This document shows positions 43,575 through 52,179 of a stretch of DNA of 64,000 bases, one piece after another. This stretch comes from Solidesulfovibrio sp. Lineage in GTDB: Bacteria; Desulfobacterota; Desulfovibrionia; Desulfovibrionales; Desulfovibrionaceae. The first letter of the stretch is position 1, and every line of letters begins with the position of its first letter. The notes beneath the pieces are model-generated. The model was not told where the DNA came from, searched no databases, and worked only from the letters and a program-made list of their open reading frames with translations. The translations under genes were made by a program, and so were the position numbers. The stretch is taken from positions 18,222 to 82,221 of the forward strand of contig NZ_JBCFBA010000002.1 in NCBI RefSeq assembly GCF_038562415.1. Reading direction: 5' to 3'.

Positions 43575-45920
43575 ATGTTGTCATTGCCTCGCCTCGAAGC
43601 GGCCTTCCTGAAGATGGATGTTGTGGCCGGGATGGGCCGGCCGCCGGGAGTGCTGCGCGGCGAGGGCCGGGAAGCCGTGGCCGCCCATTTGGCCGACGGC
43701 GGCCAGTTGGGACTCGTGTTGCTGGAAATACGGGATTTTTCCCTGCTGCGCCGGCTGTTTCGGCCCGAGGTGGCCGACGCGGCGGCCGAGGCCATGGCCG
43801 CGGTGGTGGCCGGGGCTGCCGGGCGGCGGGGTGGCCGGTACGCGCCGCTTTTCGCCGAGTCCCTGGAGCCGGGGCGGATGCTGGTGGTGGCCGGCGGGCC
43901 GGAGGTGGACGGCGACGGCCTCGACCGTCTGGCCGCGAGCCTGCGCCTGGAGGCCCGGGCCGGCCTGCGCGAGGAGGGCGTGCGGCTGATCGGCCGGCCC
44001 GTGGAGATCCGTTGCGGCGCGGCGGCGGTCATCGCCTCGGGGGCGGCGGCCCTGGACGCGGCCCTGTCCGCGGCCCTCGCCGAAGCCCTGCGCCTGGCCG
44101 GCGACGGCGAGGGCGGCGGCGCGCCGGCCCTGCGGGAATTGCGCGAGATCCTCGAATTGGCCCGGGTCCGGGCCGTCTACCAGCCCATCGTCAACCTGCG
44201 CGGCGGCGAGGTCTTCGCCTGGGAGGCCCTGGCCCGGGGGCCGGCGCGTAGCGCCCTGGAATCGCCGGCCATGCTCTTCGACGTGGCCGAGGAGGCTGGC
44301 GCCGTCTTTGCCCTGGAAAAGGTCTGCCGCGAGGCGGCCATCCAGGGCTTTTCCCGGCGCGGCCAGGGGGCCAGGCTTTTTTGCAACGTCCACCCCCGCA
44401 CCCTGCTCGATCCCCAGTTCACCCCGGGCGAGACCAGGCGCCTTCTGGACAAGTACGGCATGGAGCCCCGGGACGTGGTGCTGGAGATCACCGAGCGCCA
44501 CAGCGTCAAGGATTTCAACCTGTTCCATCGTACGTTGGCCCACTACCGCGACGCCGGCTACGGCGTGGCCGTGGACGACGTGGGCACGGGCTATTCGGGC
44601 CTGCTCTCCATCGCCGAGATCCAGCCCGATTTCATCAAGATCGACATGTCGCTGGTGCGCGGCGTGGACGCCAACCCGGTCAAGCGGGCGCTGCTCGAGA
44701 CCCTGCTCACCTTTTCCGAAAAGGTCGGCTGCCGCATCGTGGCCGAGGGCATCGAGACCGAGGCGGAACTGGCCTGCCTCATCCGCCTGGGCGTGCATTT
44801 CGGCCAGGGCTATTTCCTGGGCCGGCCGCAGGCGCCGCCGGCGCCCCTTGGCGAACAGACGCGCCTGGCCATCGTCCGGGGGGCCAGCCTGGCCGCCGAC
44901 GGCCTCAAATGCGCCTCGCCCATAAACGACCTGGCCGAGAAACCCCATCAGGTGGCGCCCCGGGAAAGCGTGGCCGAGGTCAAGCAGTTCTTCGACGCCA
45001 ACGAGGCCGTCCACGCCGTGGCCGTGGTCCGCGACGGCCGGCCCGAGGGCCTGGTCATGAGCCACCACCTGGACCGGCTGCTCAGCACGCCCTACGGCCT
45101 GGCCCTGTACCTGCGCCGGGAGGTTTCCCGGGTCATGGACGCCTCGCCCCTGGCCGTGGAGTGGGACACGCCCGTGGAGGTGGCCGCCCAGGCGGCCATG
45201 GCCCGGGACCGGGAAAAGCTCTACGACCCCATCCTGGTCACCTGCCGGGGCCGGCTGACCGGCATGGTTTCGGTGCGCCGCATCCTGGACACCTTGGCCT
45301 GCGTCCAGGTGGAGATGGCCAAGGGGGCCAACCCGCTCACCGGGCTGCCCGGCAATGTGGCCATCGAACGCGAGATCGCCCGGCGTTCCGAGGCCGGCCG
45401 ACCCACCTCCTTCGTCTACGTCGACCTCGACAACTTCAAGGTCTTCAACGATGTCTACGGCTTCCAGGACGGCGACAAGGCCATCCTCCTGACGGCCCGC
45501 ATCCTGGGCGAGGCCCTGGCCGCCCACGGCGCCCCGGAGGATTTCCTGGGCCACGTGGGCGGCGACGACTTCGTCATCCTGTGCGACGCCGCCTCGGTGG
45601 AGCCGGTGTGCGGCGCGGCCATCGCCGCCTTCGCCGCCGCCTCGCCGGCCCTGTACGGCGCCGGGGACCGGGAGCGCGGCTACATCGAGGGCCAGGGCCG
45701 CGACGGCCGGGTGGGGCGCTTCGAGCTGCTGACCATCTCCATGGGCGCCGTGGACTGCGCCTTCGCCGTGCCCGTGACCATGGACGAGCTGGGCCTGCGG
45801 GCGGCGGCCGTCAAGAAGTACGCCAAGTCGCGCTCCGGCAACTCGTTCGTCCGCGACCGCCGCGCCCCCCTGGGCCTGCCCGGCGACGACGGCGAAGCCC
45901 CGGCCCGCTCCGGAGCCTGA
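43575..45920 (+). CDS. c-di-GMP protein: EAL, CBS pair and GGDDF domain
   Basis: 781 aa, no membrane segment. Residues about 190-430 are EAL: EALARGP near 217, ITERHSVKD, DDVGTGYSGL, DMSLVRGV and EGIETEAE, all the metal-binding and catalytic residues apart from DDFGTG reading DDVGTG. CBS-like repeats lie about 460-590. A GGDEF-like domain is at 590-760, with the signature HVGGDDF near 661; GGDDF can be active or degenerate. The order EAL-CBS-GGDEF is a recognised one. AAGGAAA precedes the ATG by 7 nt. It stands on the divergent side from the glycosyltransferase gene and may adjust it through c-di-GMP. Confidence 0.87.
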   Translation: MLSLPRLEAAFLKMDVVAGMGRPPGVLRGEGREAVAAHLADGGQLGLVLLEIRDFSLLRRLFRPEVADAAAEAMAAVVAGAAGRRGGRYAPLFAESLEPGRMLVVAGGPEVDGDGLDRLAASLRLEARAGLREEGVRLIGRPVEIRCGAAAVIASGAAALDAALSAALAEALRLAGDGEGGGAPALRELREILELARVRAVYQPIVNLRGGEVFAWEALARGPARSALESPAMLFDVAEEAGAVFALEKVCREAAIQGFSRRGQGARLFCNVHPRTLLDPQFTPGETRRLLDKYGMEPRDVVLEITERHSVKDFNLFHRTLAHYRDAGYGVAVDDVGTGYSGLLSIAEIQPDFIKIDMSLVRGVDANPVKRALLETLLTFSEKVGCRIVAEGIETEAELACLIRLGVHFGQGYFLGRPQAPPAPLGEQTRLAIVRGASLAADGLKCASPINDLAEKPHQVAPRESVAEVKQFFDANEAVHAVAVVRDGRPEGLVMSHHLDRLLSTPYGLALYLRREVSRVMDASPLAVEWDTPVEVAAQAAMARDREKLYDPILVTCRGRLTGMVSVRRILDTLACVQVEMAKGANPLTGLPGNVAIEREIARRSEAGRPTSFVYVDLDNFKVFNDVYGFQDGDKAILLTARILGEALAAHGAPEDFLGHVGGDDFVILCDAASVEPVCGAAIAAFAAASPALYGAGDRERGYIEGQGRDGRVGRFELLTISMGAVDCAFAVPVTMDELGLRAAAVKKYAKSRSGNSFVRDRRAPLGLPGDDGEAPARSGA

Positions 45921-46022
45921 GGCCGCCGGCCGCGCCTTTTTCCCGGCCGGCGGCGGGCGGATATTGCCTTTGGCCGCGAATGCGGTCACAGTGGCGCCGC
46001 TTTCCCAGCGGAACCCCATGCC

Positions 46023-46784
46023 ATGACGTCGCAACCCATGATCGAGATACGGGGCCTCACCAAGGCCTTCGCCGGCCAGCCGGTCCTTCGCGGCGTGGAC
46101 ATGACCGTGCCCGAGGGGGCGGTCACGGCGGTCATCGGCAAGTCCGGCGAGGGCAAGAGCGTGCTGCTCAAGCACATCATCGGCCTGCTCAAACCCGATG
46201 CCGGCGACATCCTGTTCCGGGGCCAGGCCCTGTCCGCGGCGGGCGCGGCCGAGCGCCGGGCCTTTCGCCGGCGTTGCAGTTACATGTTCCAGAACATGGC
46301 CCTGTTCGATTCCATAACCGTCTTCGACAACATCGCCCTGCCCCTGCGCGAGACGGCCAGGCAGCCCGAGGACGAGGTGGCCGAGCGGGTGGGCGGCATG
46401 GCCGCCCGGCTGGAGCTTTCCGGCATCCTGGCCAAGTTCCCTTCCCAGATTTCCGGGGGCATGCAAAAACGCGTGGCCCTGGCCAGGGCGCTGGTGACCG
46501 AACCGGGGCTGGTCCTTTTCGACGAGCCCACCACCGGCCTCGACCCCATCCGCAAGGCGGCGGTGCTGGCGCTGATCGACCAGTCGCGCCGCGAATTCGG
46601 TTTCACGGCCGTGCTGGTCAGTCACGACATCCCCGACGTCTTCGGCGTGGCCGGCCACGTGGCCATGCTGGACACCGGCCGCATCGTCTGGGAAGGCTCG
46701 CCCGAGGCCATCGCGGCCTGCGACGACCCGGTGGTGCGCCGATTTCTGGCCGGCCAGCCCGATCCCGAGGACGCCGACAGCTGA
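46023..46784 (+). CDS. ABC transporter ATPase, MlaF-like, no membrane partner nearby
   Basis: 253 aa. ATPase with Walker A GKSGEGKSVLLKH, Q-loop YMFQNMALFDS, signature ISGGMQKRVALARAL, Walker B VLFDEPTTGLDP and SHD switch. The pattern is that of MlaF-type proteins, which energise phospholipid transport between membranes. The expected MlaE permease and MlaD are not in this window, so the partner is encoded elsewhere. The alternative is another ABC subfamily with the same short form. Confidence 0.83.
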   Translation: MTSQPMIEIRGLTKAFAGQPVLRGVDMTVPEGAVTAVIGKSGEGKSVLLKHIIGLLKPDAGDILFRGQALSAAGAAERRAFRRRCSYMFQNMALFDSITVFDNIALPLRETARQPEDEVAERVGGMAARLELSGILAKFPSQISGGMQKRVALARALVTEPGLVLFDEPTTGLDPIRKAAVLALIDQSRREFGFTAVLVSHDIPDVFGVAGHVAMLDTGRIVWEGSPEAIAACDDPVVRRFLAGQPDPEDADS

Positions 46785-46817
46785 AACGTTGGCCGGCCGG
46801 CCAAGGAGGCTACCCCC

Positions 46818-47579
46818 ATGTCCCACTGCGCGCGCGCATTCCGGGCGGTGTTTCTGGCCGCCGTGTTCCTGGCCGTCGCCGTCGCGGCGGCTTTCGCCGC
46901 CACCCTGTACCAGGTCGGAACCATCGAGTCCCTGTCCGCCGGGGACTACGCCGGCCGGGAGACGTTCGCCACCCTGGCCCGCCACGGCGATTTCGGCCTG
47001 GGCACCTTCACCGACCTCGACGGCGAGATGCTGGCCCTTGACGGCCGGTTCTACCAGGTGAAAAGCGACGGCGTGGTGCGCCGGGTTTCGCCCGGGGAAA
47101 AAGCCCCCTTCGCCCAGGTCGTGTTTTTCACGGGCGGCCTCGACCTCGGCCGCGTGGACGGCCTGGGCCTGGAAGCGCTCGGCAAGGCGCTGGCCGGGCG
47201 CCTGCCCGATCCCACCCGATTCTACGCCGTGCGCCTGGACGGGCTTTTCGGCGCGCTGACGCTGCGCAGCGTCCCGGCCCAAGGCCGGCCCTGGCCGCCC
47301 CTGGCCGAGGCGGTCAAGCGGCAGGCGACCTTCCCCCTGGCCGATGTGGCCGGCACGCTCATCGGCATCTATTCGCCCCCGGGCGCCTCGGCCCTGTCGC
47401 CCACGGGCTGGCATTTTCATTTCCTGTCCGCCGACGGCCGCCACGGCGGCCATGTCCTGGCCGCCACGGCCACCTCGGTCAAGGCGCGCGGCGATGCGGT
47501 CACGGACCTGCGCCTGGTTTTCCCCGAAGGGCCGACGCCGCGCGGCGACTTCGCCCATCCGGCCGCCGGAACCGAATAA
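46818..47579 (+). CDS. budA: Exported alpha-acetolactate decarboxylase
   Basis: 253 aa. Strong family match: LYQVGTIESLSAGDYAGRETF, HGDFGLGTFTDLDGEMLALDGRFYQVKSDG, PFAQVVFF, AVRLDGLFGALTLRSVPAQGRPWPPL. The zinc His residues are present with the expected spacing: His199, His201 and His212 in GWHFHFLSADGRHGGHV. Unlike the usual cytoplasmic enzyme it has a clear N-terminal signal peptide (about residues 1-28, AFA-A cut). It should convert acetolactate to acetoin outside the cytoplasm. A secreted form is known from Brevibacillus. No acetolactate synthase gene is near. Confidence 0.87.
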   Translation: MSHCARAFRAVFLAAVFLAVAVAAAFAATLYQVGTIESLSAGDYAGRETFATLARHGDFGLGTFTDLDGEMLALDGRFYQVKSDGVVRRVSPGEKAPFAQVVFFTGGLDLGRVDGLGLEALGKALAGRLPDPTRFYAVRLDGLFGALTLRSVPAQGRPWPPLAEAVKRQATFPLADVAGTLIGIYSPPGASALSPTGWHFHFLSADGRHGGHVLAATATSVKARGDAVTDLRLVFPEGPTPRGDFAHPAAGTE

Positions 47580-47582
47580 GGC

Positions 47583-48515
47583 ATGCCCCGGGCTTTCCTC
47601 GCCTTTTTGATGCCCGGCGAAAGCCCGCCGCCGGCGCGCGCCGCCGAGGCGCCGGTCCGGGCGGCCCGGGAACGCGTCCGGGAGTTGCTTTCCCGGGCGG
47701 CCACGCGCCTGGGCGGGCTCTATGCCCTGCTCGAGGCCGACGACGGCCGCGATGCCGCCTTGCTGGCCGACCTGCTCGCCGAAGACCTCGACGCCGCGGC
47801 CGCGGGGCTCGTCTGGCGCGAAGCGGGTTCCCTCGCCGAGGACCGGGCCGGGCTCGGCCTGCTGCCGTCCCAGGACGCCCTGGCCGCCTTCGCCGGCCGG
47901 GCCGAGGCGCGGCTTGCCGCCTTGGAGGGCGCCCTGGCCCGGCGCCGGGCCGGGGCGTGGCGCCTGCCCGGGGATCGGTTCGAGGCCCGGGCCGCGTGGC
48001 GGGCGCGCGTGCTGCTCGTGGTCGGCGTGGCCGTCCTGGCGGCGGCCATCCTGCTGGGCGAGACCATGGCCAAGAGGACCCGGCGGTTCGCCGCCAATGT
48101 GGCCCTGGAGCGCCAGCGCCGCGAGGCCGCCGCCGCCCTGGCCGACATGGCCGACCTGGCCCGGGCGGCCAAGGTCCGGTCGGGCCAAAGCCTCATCGAC
48201 GTCACCGGCAGCAACTGCACGCGGTGCGGCTGCGACGGCCGGGACCTGCGCGGCGCACCCGAGGGCGACGTCTGCGTGCGCCAGTGGGAGCGGGCCCTTT
48301 CGCGCATCGGGCAGGCCGCCGGGGCCGCGCCGGAGCGTTTGAGCCGCTTCGCCCGCGATCCCTGGGGCTCGCCCTTCCTGCTTAACGAAAACGAGGGCGA
48401 AAGCGCCGATTTTCCCTTCGAGCCGGACACGGTGGCCTCGGCCGGGCAAAACGGCCTGGCCGGCGACGCCGACGACATCGTCGTGGCCGTGCCGAACGCC
48501 GGGCCAGGGCGGTAG
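47583..48515 (+). CDS. Membrane protein with pseudopilin-like C-terminal segment
   Basis: 310 aa. Residues 1-135 are Ala/Arg-rich cytosolic helices; one membrane helix at about 138-163 (AWRARVLLVVGVAVLAAAILL); then a periplasmic part. The end resembles the major-pseudopilin tail: DPWGSPFLL..., then SAGQNGLAGDADDIVVAVPN, as in the GspG DPWGxPY...GxDGxxGxxDD calcium region. A CTRCGC pair lies in between. Unlike true pseudopilins the membrane helix is central, not N-terminal, and no prepilin cleavage site is seen. It starts 3 nt after the acetolactate decarboxylase stop, so it is likely co-transcribed. Confidence 0.6.
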   Translation: MPRAFLAFLMPGESPPPARAAEAPVRAARERVRELLSRAATRLGGLYALLEADDGRDAALLADLLAEDLDAAAAGLVWREAGSLAEDRAGLGLLPSQDALAAFAGRAEARLAALEGALARRRAGAWRLPGDRFEARAAWRARVLLVVGVAVLAAAILLGETMAKRTRRFAANVALERQRREAAAALADMADLARAAKVRSGQSLIDVTGSNCTRCGCDGRDLRGAPEGDVCVRQWERALSRIGQAAGAAPERLSRFARDPWGSPFLLNENEGESADFPFEPDTVASAGQNGLAGDADDIVVAVPNAGPGR

Positions 48516-48526
48516 GGCGGTTGCCG

Positions 48527-50482
48527 GTGGCAGGCGGTTCCCGGTCTTGGCAGTGGTTTTCCGGGGCGGCGGCCCTGGGCGGCCTGGCCCTGGTGGCCGC
48601 CCATTTCCTGCTTTCGGCCGCGACCCTGGCGATCGCGGGCGGGGCGGCCCGGGGCCTGCTGGTCCTGGCCGCCGGGCTTGGCGCGGTGATGGCTTCGGGG
48701 GGCCGGGGAACGCGGCTGGGACTCACGTTCCTTGGCTTTTCGCTGTTCCTGTTCGGCGTCCAGGCCTACGTCTATCCGGCCGTTGTTTTCGGCCTGTTCC
48801 TCGACGCGGCCAGCCTGGCCCTGGCCTGGCGCAACGCCGGGCGCCGCGCGCCCGGGACCGGGGCCACGGGCACGGCCCTCGGCGCCCTGGCCTGGCTGGC
48901 CCTGGCCTCGACCCTGCTGTTGCCCTGGGCTCGGTTTTTCCAGGCGGCAAAGCTTTTCGGGCCGGTGGAATTTTTCGCGGCCATGGCCTTTTCCCCGGCC
49001 GACGCCCCGGCCTACGGCCTGGCGGCGGCCTGGCGGCTGGCCACCTTCGCGGTTTTCGCCCGTGAGCTGGCCCGGCTGGACCTGCCCGAGCGGTTTTCGC
49101 TTTTGGGGCGCGGCGTGGCCGGCGGGCTTCTAACGGCCATCGTCTTCGGGTTTTTCGAGCATTTCCAGGGCGACCGCTACCTGCTGCACTACCGGTTCAC
49201 CTCGCTTTTCGCCAATCCGGGCTGGTTCGCCGAATACGCCGCCATCGCCGCGCCCTTTCTGCTGCTGCCCCTGGCCGGCAAACGCTTCGGCGGCCGCCTG
49301 CTGGCCGCCGGCTCCCTGGCCCTGTGCGGCGCGGCCCTGGTCCTGACCCTGGCCCGGGCCGGCTGGATCGCCGGCTGCCTGACCTTCGCCGCCGCCGCCT
49401 GGCTGTATTTCCGCCCCAACCGCCTGGTGCGCTGGGACCGGCCCCACGGCCATCTGCCGACCCTGGCCGTGGCCGGGGCGCTGGTCGTCGCGCTCGCCGC
49501 CTGGGGCGCCGGCCGGGGGCTGTCGGCGGTCAGTCGCCCCATCAACGCCCTGCTGGCCGAGCGGGTGGGCAATTTCACCGAATCCCCCCGGCCGGGGCTG
49601 TTCCGGGCCGGACTGTGCATCGCCGCCGAACGGCCGGTCTTCGGCATGGGCTTCGAGACCTACGCCCGCCACTACCCGGTGCTTCTGGCCACGCCCGGGA
49701 CCTGGCTCAACCGATACGGCGACCCCGCGGCCGAGGTCTTCGAGACCTCGCACAACATGTACGTGCAGCTCGTCTCGGGCCTGGGGCTGGCGGGGCTTAC
49801 GCTGTGGCTGGCCCTGGCGGGCCGGGCGGGATTTCTGCTGTGGCGGCGGGCCCGGGATTTCGCCAGCCTGCCCGACGCGGTCCTGCTCCTGTCCCTGGCC
49901 GCCTTTCACGTCTACGCCTTTTTCCAGGAAATGTTCTACGTGCCGCCGGTGCTGTTCCTGCTGTTCCTCCCCCTGGCCCGGGCCATGGCCCTGGAGGGAC
50001 GGCGGGCGCGGCCCGGGCGCGGCGCCGTCTGGCTGGCCCTGGCCGCCTGCCTCGTGGCCGGTGCGGGCACGCTGTCCTACGCCGTGGATGCCGGCCTTGG
50101 CCGCACGGCGGCGCGCCTGGGGCTCGCCGACTGGCGCGCGCCGGGCGAGGAGGTGGTCCATGAGGGATTTTATCCGGCCGAGACGGCCGAGGATGGGCGG
50201 ACGTTTCGCTGGAGCGTCGGCGGGGCGGCGATGCTCCCGGCCCCGGGCGCCCGGGAGGTGACCCTGCGTCTGGCCGGGCCGGTTCCGGGCACGGTGGCGG
50301 TTTATGCCGGCGACGCGCTGCTGGCTGTCGTGCGCCTGGACGGCCGGCCGGTCACGCGGCGGTTCGCCCTGCCCCAGGGCACACCCCTGTACCTGCTGCC
50401 CGGCCGGTCCTTGCTGCCCCAGGCGGTCACGGGCGCGCCCGATCCCCGGCGGCTCGGGCTGGCGGTGGGTGTGGGCCCGTGA
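48527..50482 (+). CDS. O-antigen ligase/polymerase-like membrane protein
   Basis: 651 aa. About 12 to 13 membrane helices with the long periplasmic loop that holds GMGFETYARHYPVLLATPGTWLNRYG and ETSHNMYVQLVSGLGLAG; these are hallmarks of the WaaL/Wzy family. The C-terminal about 130 residues are a soluble periplasmic beta-rich domain (FYPAETAEDGRTFRWSVGGAAML). The GTG start has GGCGG 6 nt upstream, better spaced than a TTG at 48521. Acts on lipid-linked glycans at the periplasmic face. It converges with the small secreted gene at 50486. Confidence 0.8.
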   Translation: MAGGSRSWQWFSGAAALGGLALVAAHFLLSAATLAIAGGAARGLLVLAAGLGAVMASGGRGTRLGLTFLGFSLFLFGVQAYVYPAVVFGLFLDAASLALAWRNAGRRAPGTGATGTALGALAWLALASTLLLPWARFFQAAKLFGPVEFFAAMAFSPADAPAYGLAAAWRLATFAVFARELARLDLPERFSLLGRGVAGGLLTAIVFGFFEHFQGDRYLLHYRFTSLFANPGWFAEYAAIAAPFLLLPLAGKRFGGRLLAAGSLALCGAALVLTLARAGWIAGCLTFAAAAWLYFRPNRLVRWDRPHGHLPTLAVAGALVVALAAWGAGRGLSAVSRPINALLAERVGNFTESPRPGLFRAGLCIAAERPVFGMGFETYARHYPVLLATPGTWLNRYGDPAAEVFETSHNMYVQLVSGLGLAGLTLWLALAGRAGFLLWRRARDFASLPDAVLLLSLAAFHVYAFFQEMFYVPPVLFLLFLPLARAMALEGRRARPGRGAVWLALAACLVAGAGTLSYAVDAGLGRTAARLGLADWRAPGEEVVHEGFYPAETAEDGRTFRWSVGGAAMLPAPGAREVTLRLAGPVPGTVAVYAGDALLAVVRLDGRPVTRRFALPQGTPLYLLPGRSLLPQAVTGAPDPRRLGLAVGVGP

Positions 50483-50485
50483 GGG

Positions 50486-50941
50486 CTACAAATTTTCCGT
50501 ATTGCGCTCGAAGACCCGCATCTCGTTGACGACCAGGTTGCCCAGGTCGCGGATCTCCGGGTTCTCCTGGTTTTCCACGAGATCGGACAGCAGTTTGATG
50601 TCCTGGGGCAGGCCGGCCAGGACGATCCGCTTGACCTCGGCCAGCCGGTCCTTGACGTAGTTGCGGTCGCGCTTGGCGGCCATGTGTTCGAGGATGTCGG
50701 CCGTGCTCATGACGGTGAAGGCTTTCTCGGCATAGATGGCGGAGATGGCGGTCAGGTGGGACAGGATGTTTTTTTCGCCGGCCTGGCCGGACTTGAAGTA
50801 GAGGTCCGCGGCCTTGCCGGCGTAGTCGTTGAAGTGTTCGTAGGAAACACGGAAATGCTTGGCCGCGCCGAGGGCGCCGCTGGCGGCGGCCAGCAGCAGG
50901 GCGATGCCGAGGACGCAGGGCGTGGTGAAACGGTAACGCAT
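50486..50941 (-). CDS. Small secreted protein of unknown function
   Basis: 151 aa. Signal peptide MRYRFTTPCVLGIALLLAAASGALGA, then helices with a repeated pattern (FKSGQAGEKNILSHLTAISAIYAEKAF; MAAKRDRNYVKDRLAEVKRIVLAGL). GGAG lies 7 nt before the ATG. No family recognised. Confidence 0.65.
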   Translation of the reverse strand: MRYRFTTPCVLGIALLLAAASGALGAAKHFRVSYEHFNDYAGKAADLYFKSGQAGEKNILSHLTAISAIYAEKAFTVMSTADILEHMAAKRDRNYVKDRLAEVKRIVLAGLPQDIKLLSDLVENQENPEIRDLGNLVVNEMRVFERNTENL

Positions 50942-51098
50942 GCGGACTCCGTGACGAGGCGATCCGCCGGGGAATCTGCTCCCGGGCGGCAAGCGCCACA
51001 TACCAGTTTTTGCCGACCCGTCAAAGCGCGCCGGCCGGGCTTCCGGCGGCGGGGAGGGGGGCGCGGCCGGAGGCGGCAGGTGTGTCGGTGTCCGGCCG

Positions 51099-51126
51099 TT
51101 GACTTTTGGGACATTTCGTCTATTAT
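51099..51126 (+). promoter_or_regulatory. Sigma-70 promoter for the deacetylase operon
   Basis: TTGACT (51099-51104) and TATTAT (51121-51126) are 16 nt apart; each differs little from consensus. The deacetylase ATG lies about 50 nt downstream. A short imperfect palindrome, GGCTG...CAGCC, lies in the leader. Confidence 0.65.
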
Positions 51127-51175
51127 ACGGGATGCCCCTGGCTGCTGACAGCCGCAGTATCCTCCTGGATTTGCC

Positions 51176-52171
51176 ATGAAAAACATCCGGTTTGTTCGCA
51201 TCACGTTCGCCATAATTGTCTTGTTGTGTCATCTGACGGGCGGCATAGGCCGCGCGGGCATGGTTTCCCTGGTTTTTGACGACGGTCTTGAGAGTGTTTA
51301 TCAATACGCTTTCCCCATTTTGGCTAAATACGCCTTTCCCGCCACGGTCGGTATCATCGCCAACCGCGTGGACGTGGGCGACCAGGATTTCATGGACGAA
51401 AACCAGCTGCGCGAACTGCAAAAGGCCGGCTGGGAAATCGCTTCCCACAGCCTGACCCACAAACGGCCCATTGATATCCCGAAGTTTTTGGCCGAGGAAA
51501 AATGCCTGCTGCTGCGCCGGGTCAACGGCCAGCGCACGCTCTACGACGCCAAGTACAAATACGAGGAACTGGCCGGACTGGTGGAAAACGGCCGTCAGCT
51601 CAAGGAACGTTCCAGCGTCAAGCTCGTCAAAAGCGAGCCCGGCAGCTACTACTTCGACGAACTCATCGGCGAGGTCACCGTCCATCCCTTCGATCCGGAC
51701 AGCGCCGAAAAACAGCAGATCCGGGCCATCTCCTACGAGCGGGAACTGGAAGAGTCCAAAAACGTCCTGAACGCCCTGGGCTTTACGGTGACCACCTACA
51801 TCACCCCCCACAACTACTGGACGCCGGAAATGAGCGCCCTGGCCAAGCGCTTCTACAGCCAGGTGGCCGACGGCGGCGACGACTGCAACCGCAAGGGGGC
51901 CACCGATCGCTACTGGATCAAGCGCTACGTGGTCCACGCCAACGACCCGGCCGAGTCCATCATCGGCCTGATCAAGGAACACGCCATCCGCGAAAACGCC
52001 TGGGTCGTCTTCTGCCTGCACGGCATCGGCTCCGACCTCGGCTGGGAGCCCTGGGACGCGGCCAAGCTGGACCAGTTGGCGGCGTTTCTCAAGCAGAAGG
52101 CCGTGCCCGTGGTCACCGTGGACCAGGGCGCCAAGCTGTGGTTCGACGGCAAGGGCAAGACGGGGAAATAG
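51176..52171 (+). CDS. Secreted polysaccharide deacetylase (NodB/CE4)
   Basis: 331 aa. Signal peptide (about residues 1-27). NodB-type core: DDG at residues 35-37 with Asp35/Asp36, then AGWEIASHSLTH with metal His91 and His95; the later conserved region is HGIGSD. A long insertion lies between the His motif and the C-terminal part (about 100-200), with charged and Glu/Lys-rich segments. It should deacetylate an N-acetylated polysaccharide in the periplasm or outside. It precedes a glycosyltransferase-like gene by 8 nt, an operon. Confidence 0.85.
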   Translation: MKNIRFVRITFAIIVLLCHLTGGIGRAGMVSLVFDDGLESVYQYAFPILAKYAFPATVGIIANRVDVGDQDFMDENQLRELQKAGWEIASHSLTHKRPIDIPKFLAEEKCLLLRRVNGQRTLYDAKYKYEELAGLVENGRQLKERSSVKLVKSEPGSYYFDELIGEVTVHPFDPDSAEKQQIRAISYERELEESKNVLNALGFTVTTYITPHNYWTPEMSALAKRFYSQVADGGDDCNRKGATDRYWIKRYVVHANDPAESIIGLIKEHAIRENAWVVFCLHGIGSDLGWEPWDAAKLDQLAAFLKQKAVPVVTVDQGAKLWFDGKGKTGK

Positions 52172-52179
52172 CAGAGAGC

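Noticed and set aside
43581..48449. A 1622-codon open frame on the minus strand
   Set aside because: It lies antisense to four clear genes (EAL-GGDEF, ABC, acetolactate decarboxylase, membrane protein). Its composition is that of a high-GC antisense frame.
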